Assembly: GCA_028686145.1 (NCBI GenBank) | Contig: JAQUCQ010000249.1 | Location: 1-5,304, forward strand | Source: Desulfuromonadaceae bacterium | Lineage (GTDB): Bacteria; Desulfobacterota; Desulfuromonadia; Geobacterales; Pseudopelobacteraceae | Direction: 5' to 3' | DNA: 5,304 nt | Part shown: positions 1-5,304 of the stretch, piece after piece | How the letters are laid out: each line of letters begins with the position of its first letter | Numbering within the stretch: position 1 is the stretch's first letter | The notes under the pieces: model-generated | What the model was told of the DNA's origin: nothing | Database searches by the model: none | The model's input: the letters and a program-made list of their open reading frames with translations, nothing else | Translations under genes and position numbers: made by a program

Positions 1-367
1 GCTCTTCGATAGGAGTTGAGAGGTCTGCGTCTGTCAAAAGAACTAACGTGCCCTGCGATGCAAGAACGCCTTGTCGTAACGCATAACCTTTGCCCTTGTT
101 CACCGAGTAACGGATGATTTTAAGATTATGTATGCGTGATGATAACGTTTCGCTCAATGTACTGGTATTATCACTGCTTCCATCATCAACTACGATAATT
201 TCATGTCCCAATTTATTATCACGTAAAAAATCAGCAATTTTGACCAATGAGGGATAAATGCGATTTTCCTCATTGTAGGCGGCAATAACAACAGAAATCA
301 TGACAGCGTCCGTAGTAGAATGGATTTCAGAAAGAGAATTGTTCGAAGTTGTGTTTAACGAAGACAT
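1..367 (-). CDS. Family 2 glycosyltransferase, ALG5-like (N-terminal 122 residues; C-terminus beyond window)
   Basis: The reading frame gives the start of a GT-A fold, family 2 glycosyltransferase. Seen: the first beta-strand and nucleotide-binding start ISVVIAAYNEENRI (residues 24-37), the acidic VVDDGSSDNT motif (59-68), the NKGKGYALRQG segment (90-100), and TDADLSTPIEE (112-122), which contains the DxD-type metal/nucleotide-sugar site (D113, D115). The last two segments are typical of dolichyl/polyprenyl-phosphate beta-glucosyltransferases (ALG5-like), which move a sugar from UDP-sugar to a lipid phosphate at the cytoplasmic membrane face. The protein is cut at the window edge, so a C-terminal membrane region cannot be judged. 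The ATG at 367 is preferred because AAGGA lies 7 nt upstream; the ATG at 301 (residue 23, just before ISVVI) is a possible alternative with a weaker site. It follows a barrel gene and a 54-codon ORF on the same strand. The family call is firm; the exact acceptor is inference. Confidence 0.9.
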   Translation of the reverse strand, partial: MSSLNTTSNNSLSEIHSTTDAVMISVVIAAYNEENRIYPSLVKIADFLRDNKLGHEIIVVDDGSSDNTSTLSETLSSRIHNLKIIRYSVNKGKGYALRQGVLASQGTLVLLTDADLSTPIEE

Positions 368-374
368 GCATGCA

Positions 375-379
375 TCCTT
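375..379 (-). promoter_or_regulatory. Ribosome binding site of the glycosyltransferase (AAGGA)
   Basis: AAGGA on the minus strand, 7 nt before the ATG at 367. The spacer is the palindrome ATGCATGCAT (366-375), which places three overlapping ATGs at 375, 371 and 367 in three different frames. The first overlaps the Shine-Dalgarno and the second is only 3 nt away; only the third is well spaced, and it opens the glycosyltransferase frame. Confidence 0.65.
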
Positions 380-390
380 GTCGTGTGGAA

Positions 391-555
391 TTATGAGGGT
401 AACGTGCGTAATACAGCAGTACACGTTTCACCGGGTTGTTCAATCTGCGCGAAATTAGGAAAAAAGCTTATCTGAATGCTTTGACACACTTCAGCGTAGG
501 GACCAGCGCCCTTTGATATTATCTGCGTCTTGGCGCCTCTTAGTTCTGTCGCCAT
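391..555 (-). CDS. Small hypothetical protein, 54 aa, between barrel and glycosyltransferase
   Basis: I do not recognise this protein. The ATG at 555 opens 54 codons ending in TAA at 391, filling most of the gap between the barrel stop (563) and the glycosyltransferase start (367). It begins MATELRGAKTQII and ends CTAVLRTLPS; it has two cysteines (residues 24 and 45), no obvious signal peptide and no clear membrane helix. The start is 7 nt after the barrel stop, which fits translational coupling, but no clear Shine-Dalgarno precedes it. The end is 23 nt before the next gene. It could be a real small operon member, the remnant of a larger gene, or a chance open frame: 54 codons in a gap of about 195 nt is suggestive, not proof. 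Confidence 0.4.
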   Translation of the reverse strand: MATELRGAKTQIISKGAGPYAEVCQSIQISFFPNFAQIEQPGETCTAVLRTLPS

Positions 556-562
556 TTACAGC

Positions 563-1912
563 TTAAAACGGATATCCCAACCCAACAAACACCGCCGGCC
601 CATCTTTACCTATCCCAATATCCACTCTACCGATAATATTTGGGCGTACAATCGCACGGAAACCGACTCCGGGGTTAAATTCGAAGTCAGAGCCCTCCGC
701 CTTGTCCAACGATTTCATCACCGCCCCCAAATCAACAAACGGTGCAACCTCCCAGTCTGCTGTCACACCAAACACCTTCCAGCGAAAAAGCCGGATGCGC
801 TCTTCAAGATTACAGAGCAGAAAACTGTTGTCGATAAAACGGTTACGACCGAACCCGCGTAGACTTGACTCCCCACCAAGAATACTCTGTTCCAGAAAGG
901 GCACATCTTTGCCAAGCGTCTGATTATACATAAAACGGAACACACTAATATATCTGGCATTAACGAGAGGCACAAAACCCTTGGCTTCAACCTCGTAGTG
1001 TCGATAATCGCCAGCCCCTCCCAACGACTTCATGGTTGGCTCGAACAAAATGCGGGCATATCCACCATATGTGGGGGTAATTTGATTATCAAGCGTACTG
1101 TATGACAACGAAATACGCATGGCATGAGTTGTAAACCCGTTAATACCAGGGACGATAGCTGATGAAAATTTATCTTTAATGTATGGAAGGTTCTTAATAG
1201 CACCCGAACGGATACTAACATCGCGGAAACGATCTCCAACGGTTAACTGATAATATCGTCCTATCTTGTAACCTGCAGAAATATTATAGCCTAGTTCATC
1301 ATTGGCATAATTCGTCTCCATCTGTTGCGGACTTCTTGCATTAAAACCAAAGAAACGTGATGAACCATCAGACAACTTGAAGACAAAGCCGTTAAGTTCA
1401 AGATTGTTACGAAGTAGAGATGTATCCCTAACTCTGAGTTCGTAATCATGGTTTACCCTGCCAGATTGGGAAAGGTTGAACTCAATGCTCCGCTCGGGGG
1501 TCGGATAGGAAGCACCGTACAACGAACCGGTAACCCCAAAATTTTTATTATAGGTCACCTGAGGAGCAATCAGGGTCGTAACCTCGTCCTGCCTGTTATG
1601 AACAAGAAATGCCATCAGTGCACCGGATGTAACCCCTTCGTTAGGGCTTGAAGCGATCACCGGCACCGGAATCGTAACCAGCTTCATCGTATCGTCTGCA
1701 CAAATACCGGTCAGTGTCTGAGGTAAATTTTTACGCGGAATATAGCTGGTACACCCCACAAGCAGTAACATACTCACGCACAAGACGGCTCGAATGTGCT
1801 GGAATAGCCTTATTATTGAATAAAAGTTCGCATATTGATTCTTGTAATATTGAGTTCCGATAGTGTCAATTGTCTTGTCGGTAGTTTTTTTTTGCGTAGA
1901 ATTCATATTCAT
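563..1912 (-). CDS. Omp85/BamA-type outer-membrane beta-barrel (surface antigen family), POTRA-less, with lipobox
   Basis: A 449-residue protein matching the C-terminal barrel domain of the Omp85 superfamily (bacterial surface antigen, D15). Seen: GGESSLRGFGRNRF at about 346-359, whose LRGF (351-354) is the conserved loop-6 [VIL]RG[FY] motif; alternating amphipathic strands from about residue 75 to the end; and a terminal aromatic in VFVGLGYPF, as in outer-membrane insertion signals. The barrel portion of about 375 residues suits 16 strands, leaving no room for POTRA domains. A hydrophobic stretch (about 41-53) ends in LVGC with C54, a good lipobox, so the mature protein may be a lipoprotein. 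Unusually, about 40 polar residues precede that signal. The ATG at 1912 has a modest GGAAAG 9 nt upstream; M3 (1906) is an alternative, and a later non-ATG start nearer the signal is possible. BamA and TamA insert outer-membrane proteins; the role of POTRA-less relatives is mostly unknown, so substrate and function are not assigned. Confidence 0.85.
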   Translation of the reverse strand: MNMNSTQKKTTDKTIDTIGTQYYKNQYANFYSIIRLFQHIRAVLCVSMLLLVGCTSYIPRKNLPQTLTGICADDTMKLVTIPVPVIASSPNEGVTSGALMAFLVHNRQDEVTTLIAPQVTYNKNFGVTGSLYGASYPTPERSIEFNLSQSGRVNHDYELRVRDTSLLRNNLELNGFVFKLSDGSSRFFGFNARSPQQMETNYANDELGYNISAGYKIGRYYQLTVGDRFRDVSIRSGAIKNLPYIKDKFSSAIVPGINGFTTHAMRISLSYSTLDNQITPTYGGYARILFEPTMKSLGGAGDYRHYEVEAKGFVPLVNARYISVFRFMYNQTLGKDVPFLEQSILGGESSLRGFGRNRFIDNSFLLCNLEERIRLFRWKVFGVTADWEVAPFVDLGAVMKSLDKAEGSDFEFNPGVGFRAIVRPNIIGRVDIGIGKDGPAVFVGLGYPF

Positions 1913-1964
1913 CTTGCTTGTCTTTCCATAGCTTACGTAGTGAAATATTGTTTAGATGATTCAC
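1866..1964 (-). CDS. Possible upstream ORF, 32 aa, overlapping the barrel start
   Basis: A GTG at 1964 is preceded by AGGTGA (1972-1977) with a 7-nt spacer, a better ribosome binding site than that of the barrel gene. It opens 32 codons (MNHLNNISLRKLWKDKQDEY at the start, then EFYAKKNYRQDN) and ends in TGA at 1866, overlapping the first 47 nt of the barrel gene in another frame. The product is polar and rich in K, D and N, with no family recognised. Its frame crosses the A9 run at 1885-1893; loss of one A would fuse it to the barrel frame. It may be a regulatory upstream ORF, a trace of a longer N-terminus, or chance. Confidence 0.3.
   Translation of the reverse strand: MNHLNNISLRKLWKDKQDEYEFYAKKNYRQDN
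1885..1893 (-). repeat. A9 homopolymer in the barrel 5' coding region
   Basis: Nine consecutive A on the coding (minus) strand cover codons 7-10 of the barrel gene (Gln-Lys-Lys-Thr). Runs this long near a 5' end can slip in replication or transcription. A one-base loss would join the upstream 32-codon ORF to the barrel frame and put the ATG-1912 start out of frame. Confidence 0.9.
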
Positions 1965-1966
1965 TA

Positions 1967-1988
1967 GGCCATCACCTGTGCTATGGCC
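1967..1988 (-). repeat. Inverted repeat in the barrel leader (GGCCAT...ATGGCC)
   Basis: Six-base arms at 1967-1972 and 1983-1988 separated by 10 nt. The loop and 3' arm in the transcript hold the AGGTGA ribosome binding site of the 32-codon upstream ORF, so a hairpin here could affect translation initiation. The stem is short and there is no U-tract, so it is not a terminator. Functional relevance is inference. Confidence 0.4.
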
Positions 1989-2046
1989 AGTAACATAGCC
2001 GAGGATGACCCGAGGCGTTCAGTATTAAAAACAACGCTTGGTACAT
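1981..2046 (-). CDS. Possible leader peptide, 21 aa
   Basis: The ATG at 2046 has GGAAG about 5 nt upstream and opens 21 codons (MYQALFLILNASGHPRLCYW, then P) ending in TAG at 1981. The peptide is hydrophobic at the start with W, Y and C near the end. It lies in the presumed 5' leader of the barrel gene and ends inside the inverted repeat at 1967-1988. It could be a leader peptide coupling translation to the hairpin, or chance; no family recognised. Confidence 0.2.
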   Translation of the reverse strand: MYQALFLILNASGHPRLCYWP

Positions 2047-2077
2047 TTCTTCTTCCGTGGCAACTTCATGCTAAAAA

Positions 2078-2117
2078 AATATAAAATACAGGTGGAAACT
2101 TAGCTGATACTTAGCTG
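2078..2117 (-). promoter_or_regulatory. Putative activated promoter of the barrel unit: two direct repeats plus -10-like element
   Basis: On the minus strand the 9-mer CAGCTAAGT occurs twice (2109-2117 and 2098-2106), starting exactly 11 bp apart, one helical turn. After 14 bp comes TATATT (2078-2083), a -10-like hexamer; TATTTT (2083-2088) is an alternative. No good -35 is present: its place is taken by the proximal repeat. Direct repeats with 11-bp spacing replacing a -35 are the known layout for OmpR/PhoB-type response regulators. The repeats do not match the enterobacterial Pho box closely, so the regulator is unknown. The position, between an upstream terminator and the barrel gene, fits a promoter. 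No transcript evidence is available. Confidence 0.4.
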
Positions 2118-2136
2118 TAACTATTTTTAAAAACGC

Positions 2137-2167
2137 AAAAAAAAGCCGGGGGCGTGCGCCCCTCGGC
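2137..2167 (-). terminator. Rho-independent terminator of the pump transcription unit
   Basis: On the minus strand, a G+C-rich hairpin (2145-2167) with nine paired bases, one bulged base (2163) and a 4-nt loop is followed immediately by eight U (2137-2144), then GCG and more U. This is a textbook intrinsic terminator for transcription coming from the pump and the 120-aa gene. The plus strand has no T-run after the hairpin, so it appears one-directional. It separates the pump unit from the barrel unit. Confidence 0.85.
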
Positions 2168-2277
2168 CAGTTCATGTTACCTGCTAAAAATGGTCAACCT
2201 TCCTTATCCTGACCACCATGTTCAATCTTATCTCCTGTGTGGTTGGGACGGTCCCCATTGCGGGGGCTATTGCAACA
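2168..2277. other. Short 3' region between the 120-aa gene and the terminator
   Basis: This stretch is presumably 3' untranslated sequence of the pump unit. Short open frames exist on both strands, but none has a convincing start. The frame of the 120-aa gene stays open for 27 further codons after its TGA at 2278, and the added residues are polar (ending in KIEHGGQDKEG); this may hint that the gene once ended later. Confidence 0.35.
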
Positions 2278-2640
2278 TCATAGGTTTTGTTTACCGTGCT
2301 CAAATTCTGTTCTCACAGCCTTGCCGTGAACTTTTTGTTCCGCTACTTGCACCGTTTGGATAAGCAAGACGCCGACGTGCCTGATGGGCATCGCATCGTT
2401 CTCTTCGGTTTTTGATACATGTGCAGACAGGACACCGACAGAAAAGATGGCGGCGATGGTGAGTATTGAGGCAACAATAGATACGTTGCTATGATCAGCC
2501 AAAATTTTGGTTGCCTGAGTCTGCTTTGAAATAACAAGCAGGTCTGTGACAAGTTTTTTAATCCCGTCAACGGTCACCGAACCAGTAATAACCGCAGAAA
2601 TATATTTACTGCCCTTATGATTCTCAATATTCCATTCCAT
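2278..2640 (-). CDS. Small protein with STAS/SpoIIAA-like N-terminus and hydrophobic second half, hypothetical
   Basis: 120 residues from the ATG at 2640. The first half (MEWNIENHKGSKYISAVITG, then a helix-like VDGIKKLVTDLLV and KILADHSNV at about 47-55) resembles the small STAS/SEC14-like (SpoIIAA-like) proteins common in environmental Gram-negatives, which typically start M-x-W-x-I and have a central DHR/DHS-N motif. After that the match stops: residues 56-75 are hydrophobic, possibly a membrane helix, and the tail is polar (HGKAVRTEFEHGKQNL). The usual C-terminal half of this family is not visible in any frame, so this may be a diverged, recombined or decaying copy. AAAGGA lies 11 nt before the ATG, a rather long spacer; a GTG at 2718 would extend the frame by 26 residues without family support. 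It follows the pump gene by 135 nt and precedes the terminator. Function unknown. Confidence 0.5.
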   Translation of the reverse strand: MEWNIENHKGSKYISAVITGSVTVDGIKKLVTDLLVISKQTQATKILADHSNVSIVASILTIAAIFSVGVLSAHVSKTEENDAMPIRHVGVLLIQTVQVAEQKVHGKAVRTEFEHGKQNL

Positions 2641-2775
2641 TAACAATAATATCCTTTGATTATACTGAAAGCTTCGCTTATCTACGACCAGGTTGAACTT
2701 TGGCCCACTTGTGGGCACGGCCAGTCTTCCTATGGAGGCAAAGTTTAAAGCCAGGCCTTGGGAGCGGATTCTTTA
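2641..2775. other. Intergenic gap between pump and 120-aa gene, with a short inverted repeat
   Basis: The gap holds GCCCAC-TT-GTGGGC (2703-2716), 6-bp arms around a 2-bp centre, as could be an operator half-site pair. A 2-nt loop is too small for a good RNA hairpin and no U-run follows, so it is not a terminator. On the minus strand TATAAT occurs at 2659-2664, but no -35 is visible, and a start from it would place the Shine-Dalgarno (2652-2657) at the very 5' end of the transcript. An independent promoter for the 120-aa gene is possible but unsupported. Confidence 0.3.
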
Positions 2776-5304
2776 CTACTTGCAAATACGGCGTAATTTG
2801 CCCCCCGCAACGATATGATACAATGCAGGCAATACCACCAGCACCAGAGGTGCCTGAAATAACAGGCCGGAGATAATGGCGATGGCCAATGGCTGCTGCA
2901 TGGCAGACCCTTGCCCGATGGCTAGGGCCAGTGGCAATAGGGTCAAAATCGCCACTACTGTCGTCATTACGATCGGCCGCATACGGTTTTTGCCCGCTTC
3001 TATCAACGCGACGGTCGGATTCATCTCATCAATCAGCTCGCGATATTCGGAAAAATAGAAGATGGCGACTTCAGTGACAATGCCGACGATCATTGTCATT
3101 CCCATCATGGACGATATATTGAGTTCGGTGCTGGTCACCCAGAGTCCAAGGAAGACTGCTGCCAACGACAGCAGCGGAATGACGGCAATGGCCAGAACAA
3201 TCCGAAACCGCTCGTACAGAAACAGCAGCAGCAACAGAACCAGGGCCATGGCGGCAATAAAGACTGCAATTAACCCGCGAAAAGCAATCTGCTGCTGTTT
3301 GTACATACCTCCCAGTTCGAAATAGACACCCTGAGGGATCAAGCCGGTACGTTGCAGAGCAAGTCGTACATCCTTTATTACTGATCCCATGTCCCGTCCG
3401 GTGATTCGGCCGGTTACGGCGATCATCGGCTTCATGTTCTCTCCGGTGATTTCCGGCTGTCCGCTGACCGGTGTGGTAGTTGCAACACGCTGAAGCGGGA
3501 AGAGGTGACCGTCCGGGGCACGCAACATTAGGGCGCCGAGGTCACTCTCCGTGGCCCGTTTCTCCGGTGGGATCCAGACTCGCACCCCGACCATTTTGAT
3601 CCCCTCTTGTACCTCGGTGGTGACCACGCCGGAGAGATACTCACGCACCATCTTGGTGACAACCTCGGGATCCACCCCCTCCAGTGCCGCCTTGGTCCGA
3701 TCAACGTGGATCTCAAGAGCGTCTCCGGCCAGAACAACACCATCACGTACATCCACTACGCCGGATATCTTTCTGATTGCAGCTGCAACCTGACGACTTA
3801 CTGCGGCCAGTTGTCCCTGGTTGTCAGCAAACAGCTTGATCTCGATCGGCTGGGGCACGGCAGTCAGATCACCAATCAGATCCTCCATTAACTGGGCCAG
3901 CTCTATCTTCAAGCCAGGCACCTGCTGTTCCACTTTGCCACGGATTTCGTCCATCACCTCTTCGATCGGTCTGCGCGGCATCGGTTTTAGACGAATAAAG
4001 AAATCGCCGGTGTTGGCCTCAGTCAAGCCGCCGCCAAGCTGTGCGCCGGTACGACGGGAATAGGTCTGCACGTCCGGCGTTGTCTTTATGATGGTTTCTA
4101 CTTGGTTTAGAAGCCGGTCCGTCTCAGAGAGAGCAGTACCGGGGGGGGTCCAATAATCGAGAATGAAACCACCCTCGTCCATTGCCGGCATAAAACCGGA
4201 CCCAACTTGGCGATAGCCTGCATACCCCAGCAGCACAAGTGGAATTATAATAGCTAGTATCAAGGCCGGACGTCTTAACAGCCGGGTCATGATCCATTCA
4301 TAGAGAGATCGGGCACGCAGCATTATCGGCCCATTTTCTTCCCGGTCGGCCTCCTTTGTTCCCAGCAGATGCTCAGCCAAGATCGGCACAGCCAGCCAGG
4401 TAATCAGGAAAGAGATAACCAATGATGCGGCCATTGTCACGGAAAGGGCTTTGAAAAAGGCACCGGTGACACCGCTCAAGAAGGCCAACGGAACAAAGAT
4501 AATAATGGTGGCGGCGGACGAACCGGCCAGCGGGTGCGTGAATTCACGTGCTGCCGCCATTACCCTCCCCTCGTGATCGCCGGTTCCTCCCCGCAGACGT
4601 CGGACGATATGCTCGACCATAACGATCACGTCGTCGATGATAAGCCCAACTGCCGCTGCCATACCGCCAAGGGTCATGATGTTGAAGCTCATGTTGAGCA
4701 GATTTAACAGGACGATAGTGGCCGCCAGCACGGTCGGCACGACAAAGACGGCAATCAGGGTGATTTTCAGGCTGCGCAGAAACAACAACAGCACTCCGGC
4801 ACCGAGGATAACCCCAATGATGATGGCGTCGCGGACGCTGGCTGCCGAATTGACAATCAGCTCACTCTGATCGTACCAGGCGCTGATGACGACCCCTTTG
4901 GGCAACTGAGGCGCAAAAGCGGCGAGCTTGGCCTTAATATGATTGGCAATTTGAACGGTGTTGCCTCCCGGCTGCTGGTAGACATTGAACAGCACTGCAT
5001 CCCGTCCGTCGGCGGTTACGCGCTGCCATTGAGGGGCTATATCACGCTGAACCGAGGCGATTTCTTCAAGTCGAACGATCCCGTTGGGGCCGCTTTTAAG
5101 AACGGTTCGACGTATTTCATCCAAGGTGGTCAGACGGGTATCCGCCATGGCCAGGTAAAGCTTATAGTGATCCTCCAAACGACCTACGGCGGTTATCACG
5201 TTGGCCGCCGAGAGGGTCTGAGCCACATCCCCCAGAGTCAGGCCGTAGGCCTGCAGCCGAGCCGGGTCCACGGTTACCCGGAATTCTTCACGATCACCGC
5301 CGAC
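2776..5304 (-). CDS. RND-superfamily efflux permease (AcrB/CusA type), N-terminus beyond window
   Basis: 842 residues of an inner-membrane, proton-driven RND pump subunit; the frame is open to the window edge (begins VGGDREEFRVTVDPARLQAYG). By alignment with AcrB, about 185-200 residues (TM1 and the first porter subdomain) are missing. Residues numbered from the edge: rest of the porter domain, TM2-TM7 (about 156-367), second porter/docking loop (about 368-675), TM8-TM12 (about 676-832). TM4 reads GLIIDDVIVMVEH with D224-D225, matching the AcrB D407/D408 proton relay. TM10 reads GIVTEVAIFYF with E745 where AcrB has K940, as in the heavy-metal pump CusA (E939). TM11 has the common RPIVMTT. The substrate class (metal or organic compounds) cannot be decided; the methionine set of CusA is not obvious. 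Such pumps work with a periplasmic adaptor and an outer-membrane channel, normally encoded nearby, probably upstream outside the window. It ends in TAG, 135 nt before the 120-aa gene. Confidence 0.93.
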   Translation of the reverse strand, partial: VGGDREEFRVTVDPARLQAYGLTLGDVAQTLSAANVITAVGRLEDHYKLYLAMADTRLTTLDEIRRTVLKSGPNGIVRLEEIASVQRDIAPQWQRVTADGRDAVLFNVYQQPGGNTVQIANHIKAKLAAFAPQLPKGVVISAWYDQSELIVNSAASVRDAIIIGVILGAGVLLLFLRSLKITLIAVFVVPTVLAATIVLLNLLNMSFNIMTLGGMAAAVGLIIDDVIVMVEHIVRRLRGGTGDHEGRVMAAAREFTHPLAGSSAATIIIFVPLAFLSGVTGAFFKALSVTMAASLVISFLITWLAVPILAEHLLGTKEADREENGPIMLRARSLYEWIMTRLLRRPALILAIIIPLVLLGYAGYRQVGSGFMPAMDEGGFILDYWTPPGTALSETDRLLNQVETIIKTTPDVQTYSRRTGAQLGGGLTEANTGDFFIRLKPMPRRPIEEVMDEIRGKVEQQVPGLKIELAQLMEDLIGDLTAVPQPIEIKLFADNQGQLAAVSRQVAAAIRKISGVVDVRDGVVLAGDALEIHVDRTKAALEGVDPEVVTKMVREYLSGVVTTEVQEGIKMVGVRVWIPPEKRATESDLGALMLRAPDGHLFPLQRVATTTPVSGQPEITGENMKPMIAVTGRITGRDMGSVIKDVRLALQRTGLIPQGVYFELGGMYKQQQIAFRGLIAVFIAAMALVLLLLLFLYERFRIVLAIAVIPLLSLAAVFLGLWVTSTELNISSMMGMTMIVGIVTEVAIFYFSEYRELIDEMNPTVALIEAGKNRMRPIVMTTVVAILTLLPLALAIGQGSAMQQPLAIAIISGLLFQAPLVLVVLPALYHIVAGGKLRRICK

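Noticed and set aside
481..486. TTGACA on the plus strand as a -35 box
   Set aside because: No -10-like hexamer at 16-18 bp, and no plus-strand gene follows.
530..862. Plus-strand open frame of 110 codons
   Set aside because: Lies antisense to the C-terminus of the barrel gene and gives a low-complexity basic product without family features; treated as a shadow.
2025..2069. Minus-strand 14-codon basic ORF (MKLPRKKKCTKRCF)
   Set aside because: No Shine-Dalgarno before its ATG, very short, and overlapped by the better supported 21-codon frame.
2184..2312. Minus-strand frame of about 40 codons after the STAS-like gene (ends VRIRKVDHF)
   Set aside because: No ATG at a sensible place and no ribosome site for the possible TTG; not recognisable as a continuation of the STAS-like domain.
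2154..2363. Plus-strand open frame of 69 codons, rich in Cys and Trp
   Set aside because: Begins inside the terminator hairpin, has no ribosome site, and overlaps the minus-strand gene; no family recognised.
2659..2664. TATAAT on the minus strand as a -10 for the 120-aa gene
   Set aside because: No -35 at suitable spacing, and transcription from it would begin at about the Shine-Dalgarno, leaving little or no leader.
2278..2718. GTG start at 2718 for the STAS-like gene (146 residues)
   Set aside because: The family-like beginning MEWNIE is at 2640, and the 26 extra residues show no family character. AAAGGA before 2640 supports the shorter form, although its spacer is long.

Overview
This window comes from a Gram-negative (diderm) bacterium. 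It encodes an outer-membrane beta-barrel of the Omp85/BamA type and an RND efflux pump subunit, both of which need an outer membrane. The style (RND pump plus a small SpoIIAA/STAS-like protein, AT-rich intergenic DNA, an ALG5-like glycosyltransferase) resembles the former Deltaproteobacteria, but that placement is a guess. All supported genes lie on the minus strand, so transcription runs from high to low coordinates. The pump gene looks visibly richer in G+C than the rest of the window.

Layout in the direction of transcription. (1) 5304-2776: an RND-superfamily inner-membrane efflux permease, lacking roughly its first 185-200 residues because it runs off the window edge. (2) 2640-2278: a small protein whose N-terminal half looks like a STAS/SpoIIAA-like domain and whose second half is hydrophobic and unrecognised. 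(3) 2167-2137: a strong intrinsic terminator that closes this transcription unit. (4) 2144-1913: an AT-rich control region with two 9-bp direct repeats 11 bp apart next to a -10-like element, a short inverted repeat, and two tiny upstream ORFs with plausible ribosome binding sites. (5) 1912-563: an Omp85-type barrel without POTRA domains, carrying a lipobox. (6) 555-391: a 54-codon ORF starting 7 nt after the barrel stop. (7) 367-1: the N-terminal 122 residues of a family 2 glycosyltransferase resembling dolichyl/polyprenyl-phosphate glucosyltransferases (ALG5-like), with a good Shine-Dalgarno.

Two transcription units are inferred. The pump unit ends at the terminator. The second unit (barrel, 54-aa ORF, glycosyltransferase) has short gaps, no visible internal terminator, and probably starts from the control region at about 2070-2120. 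Its pairing of a possibly lipidated barrel with a lipid-linked-sugar type glycosyltransferase suggests an envelope or surface-glycan role; that link is inference. The most unusual points are the lipobox on a POTRA-less Omp85 barrel, the A9 tract and overlapping upstream ORF at its 5' end, and the unannotated 54-codon ORF. No mobile element, CRISPR array, tRNA or rRNA was seen.
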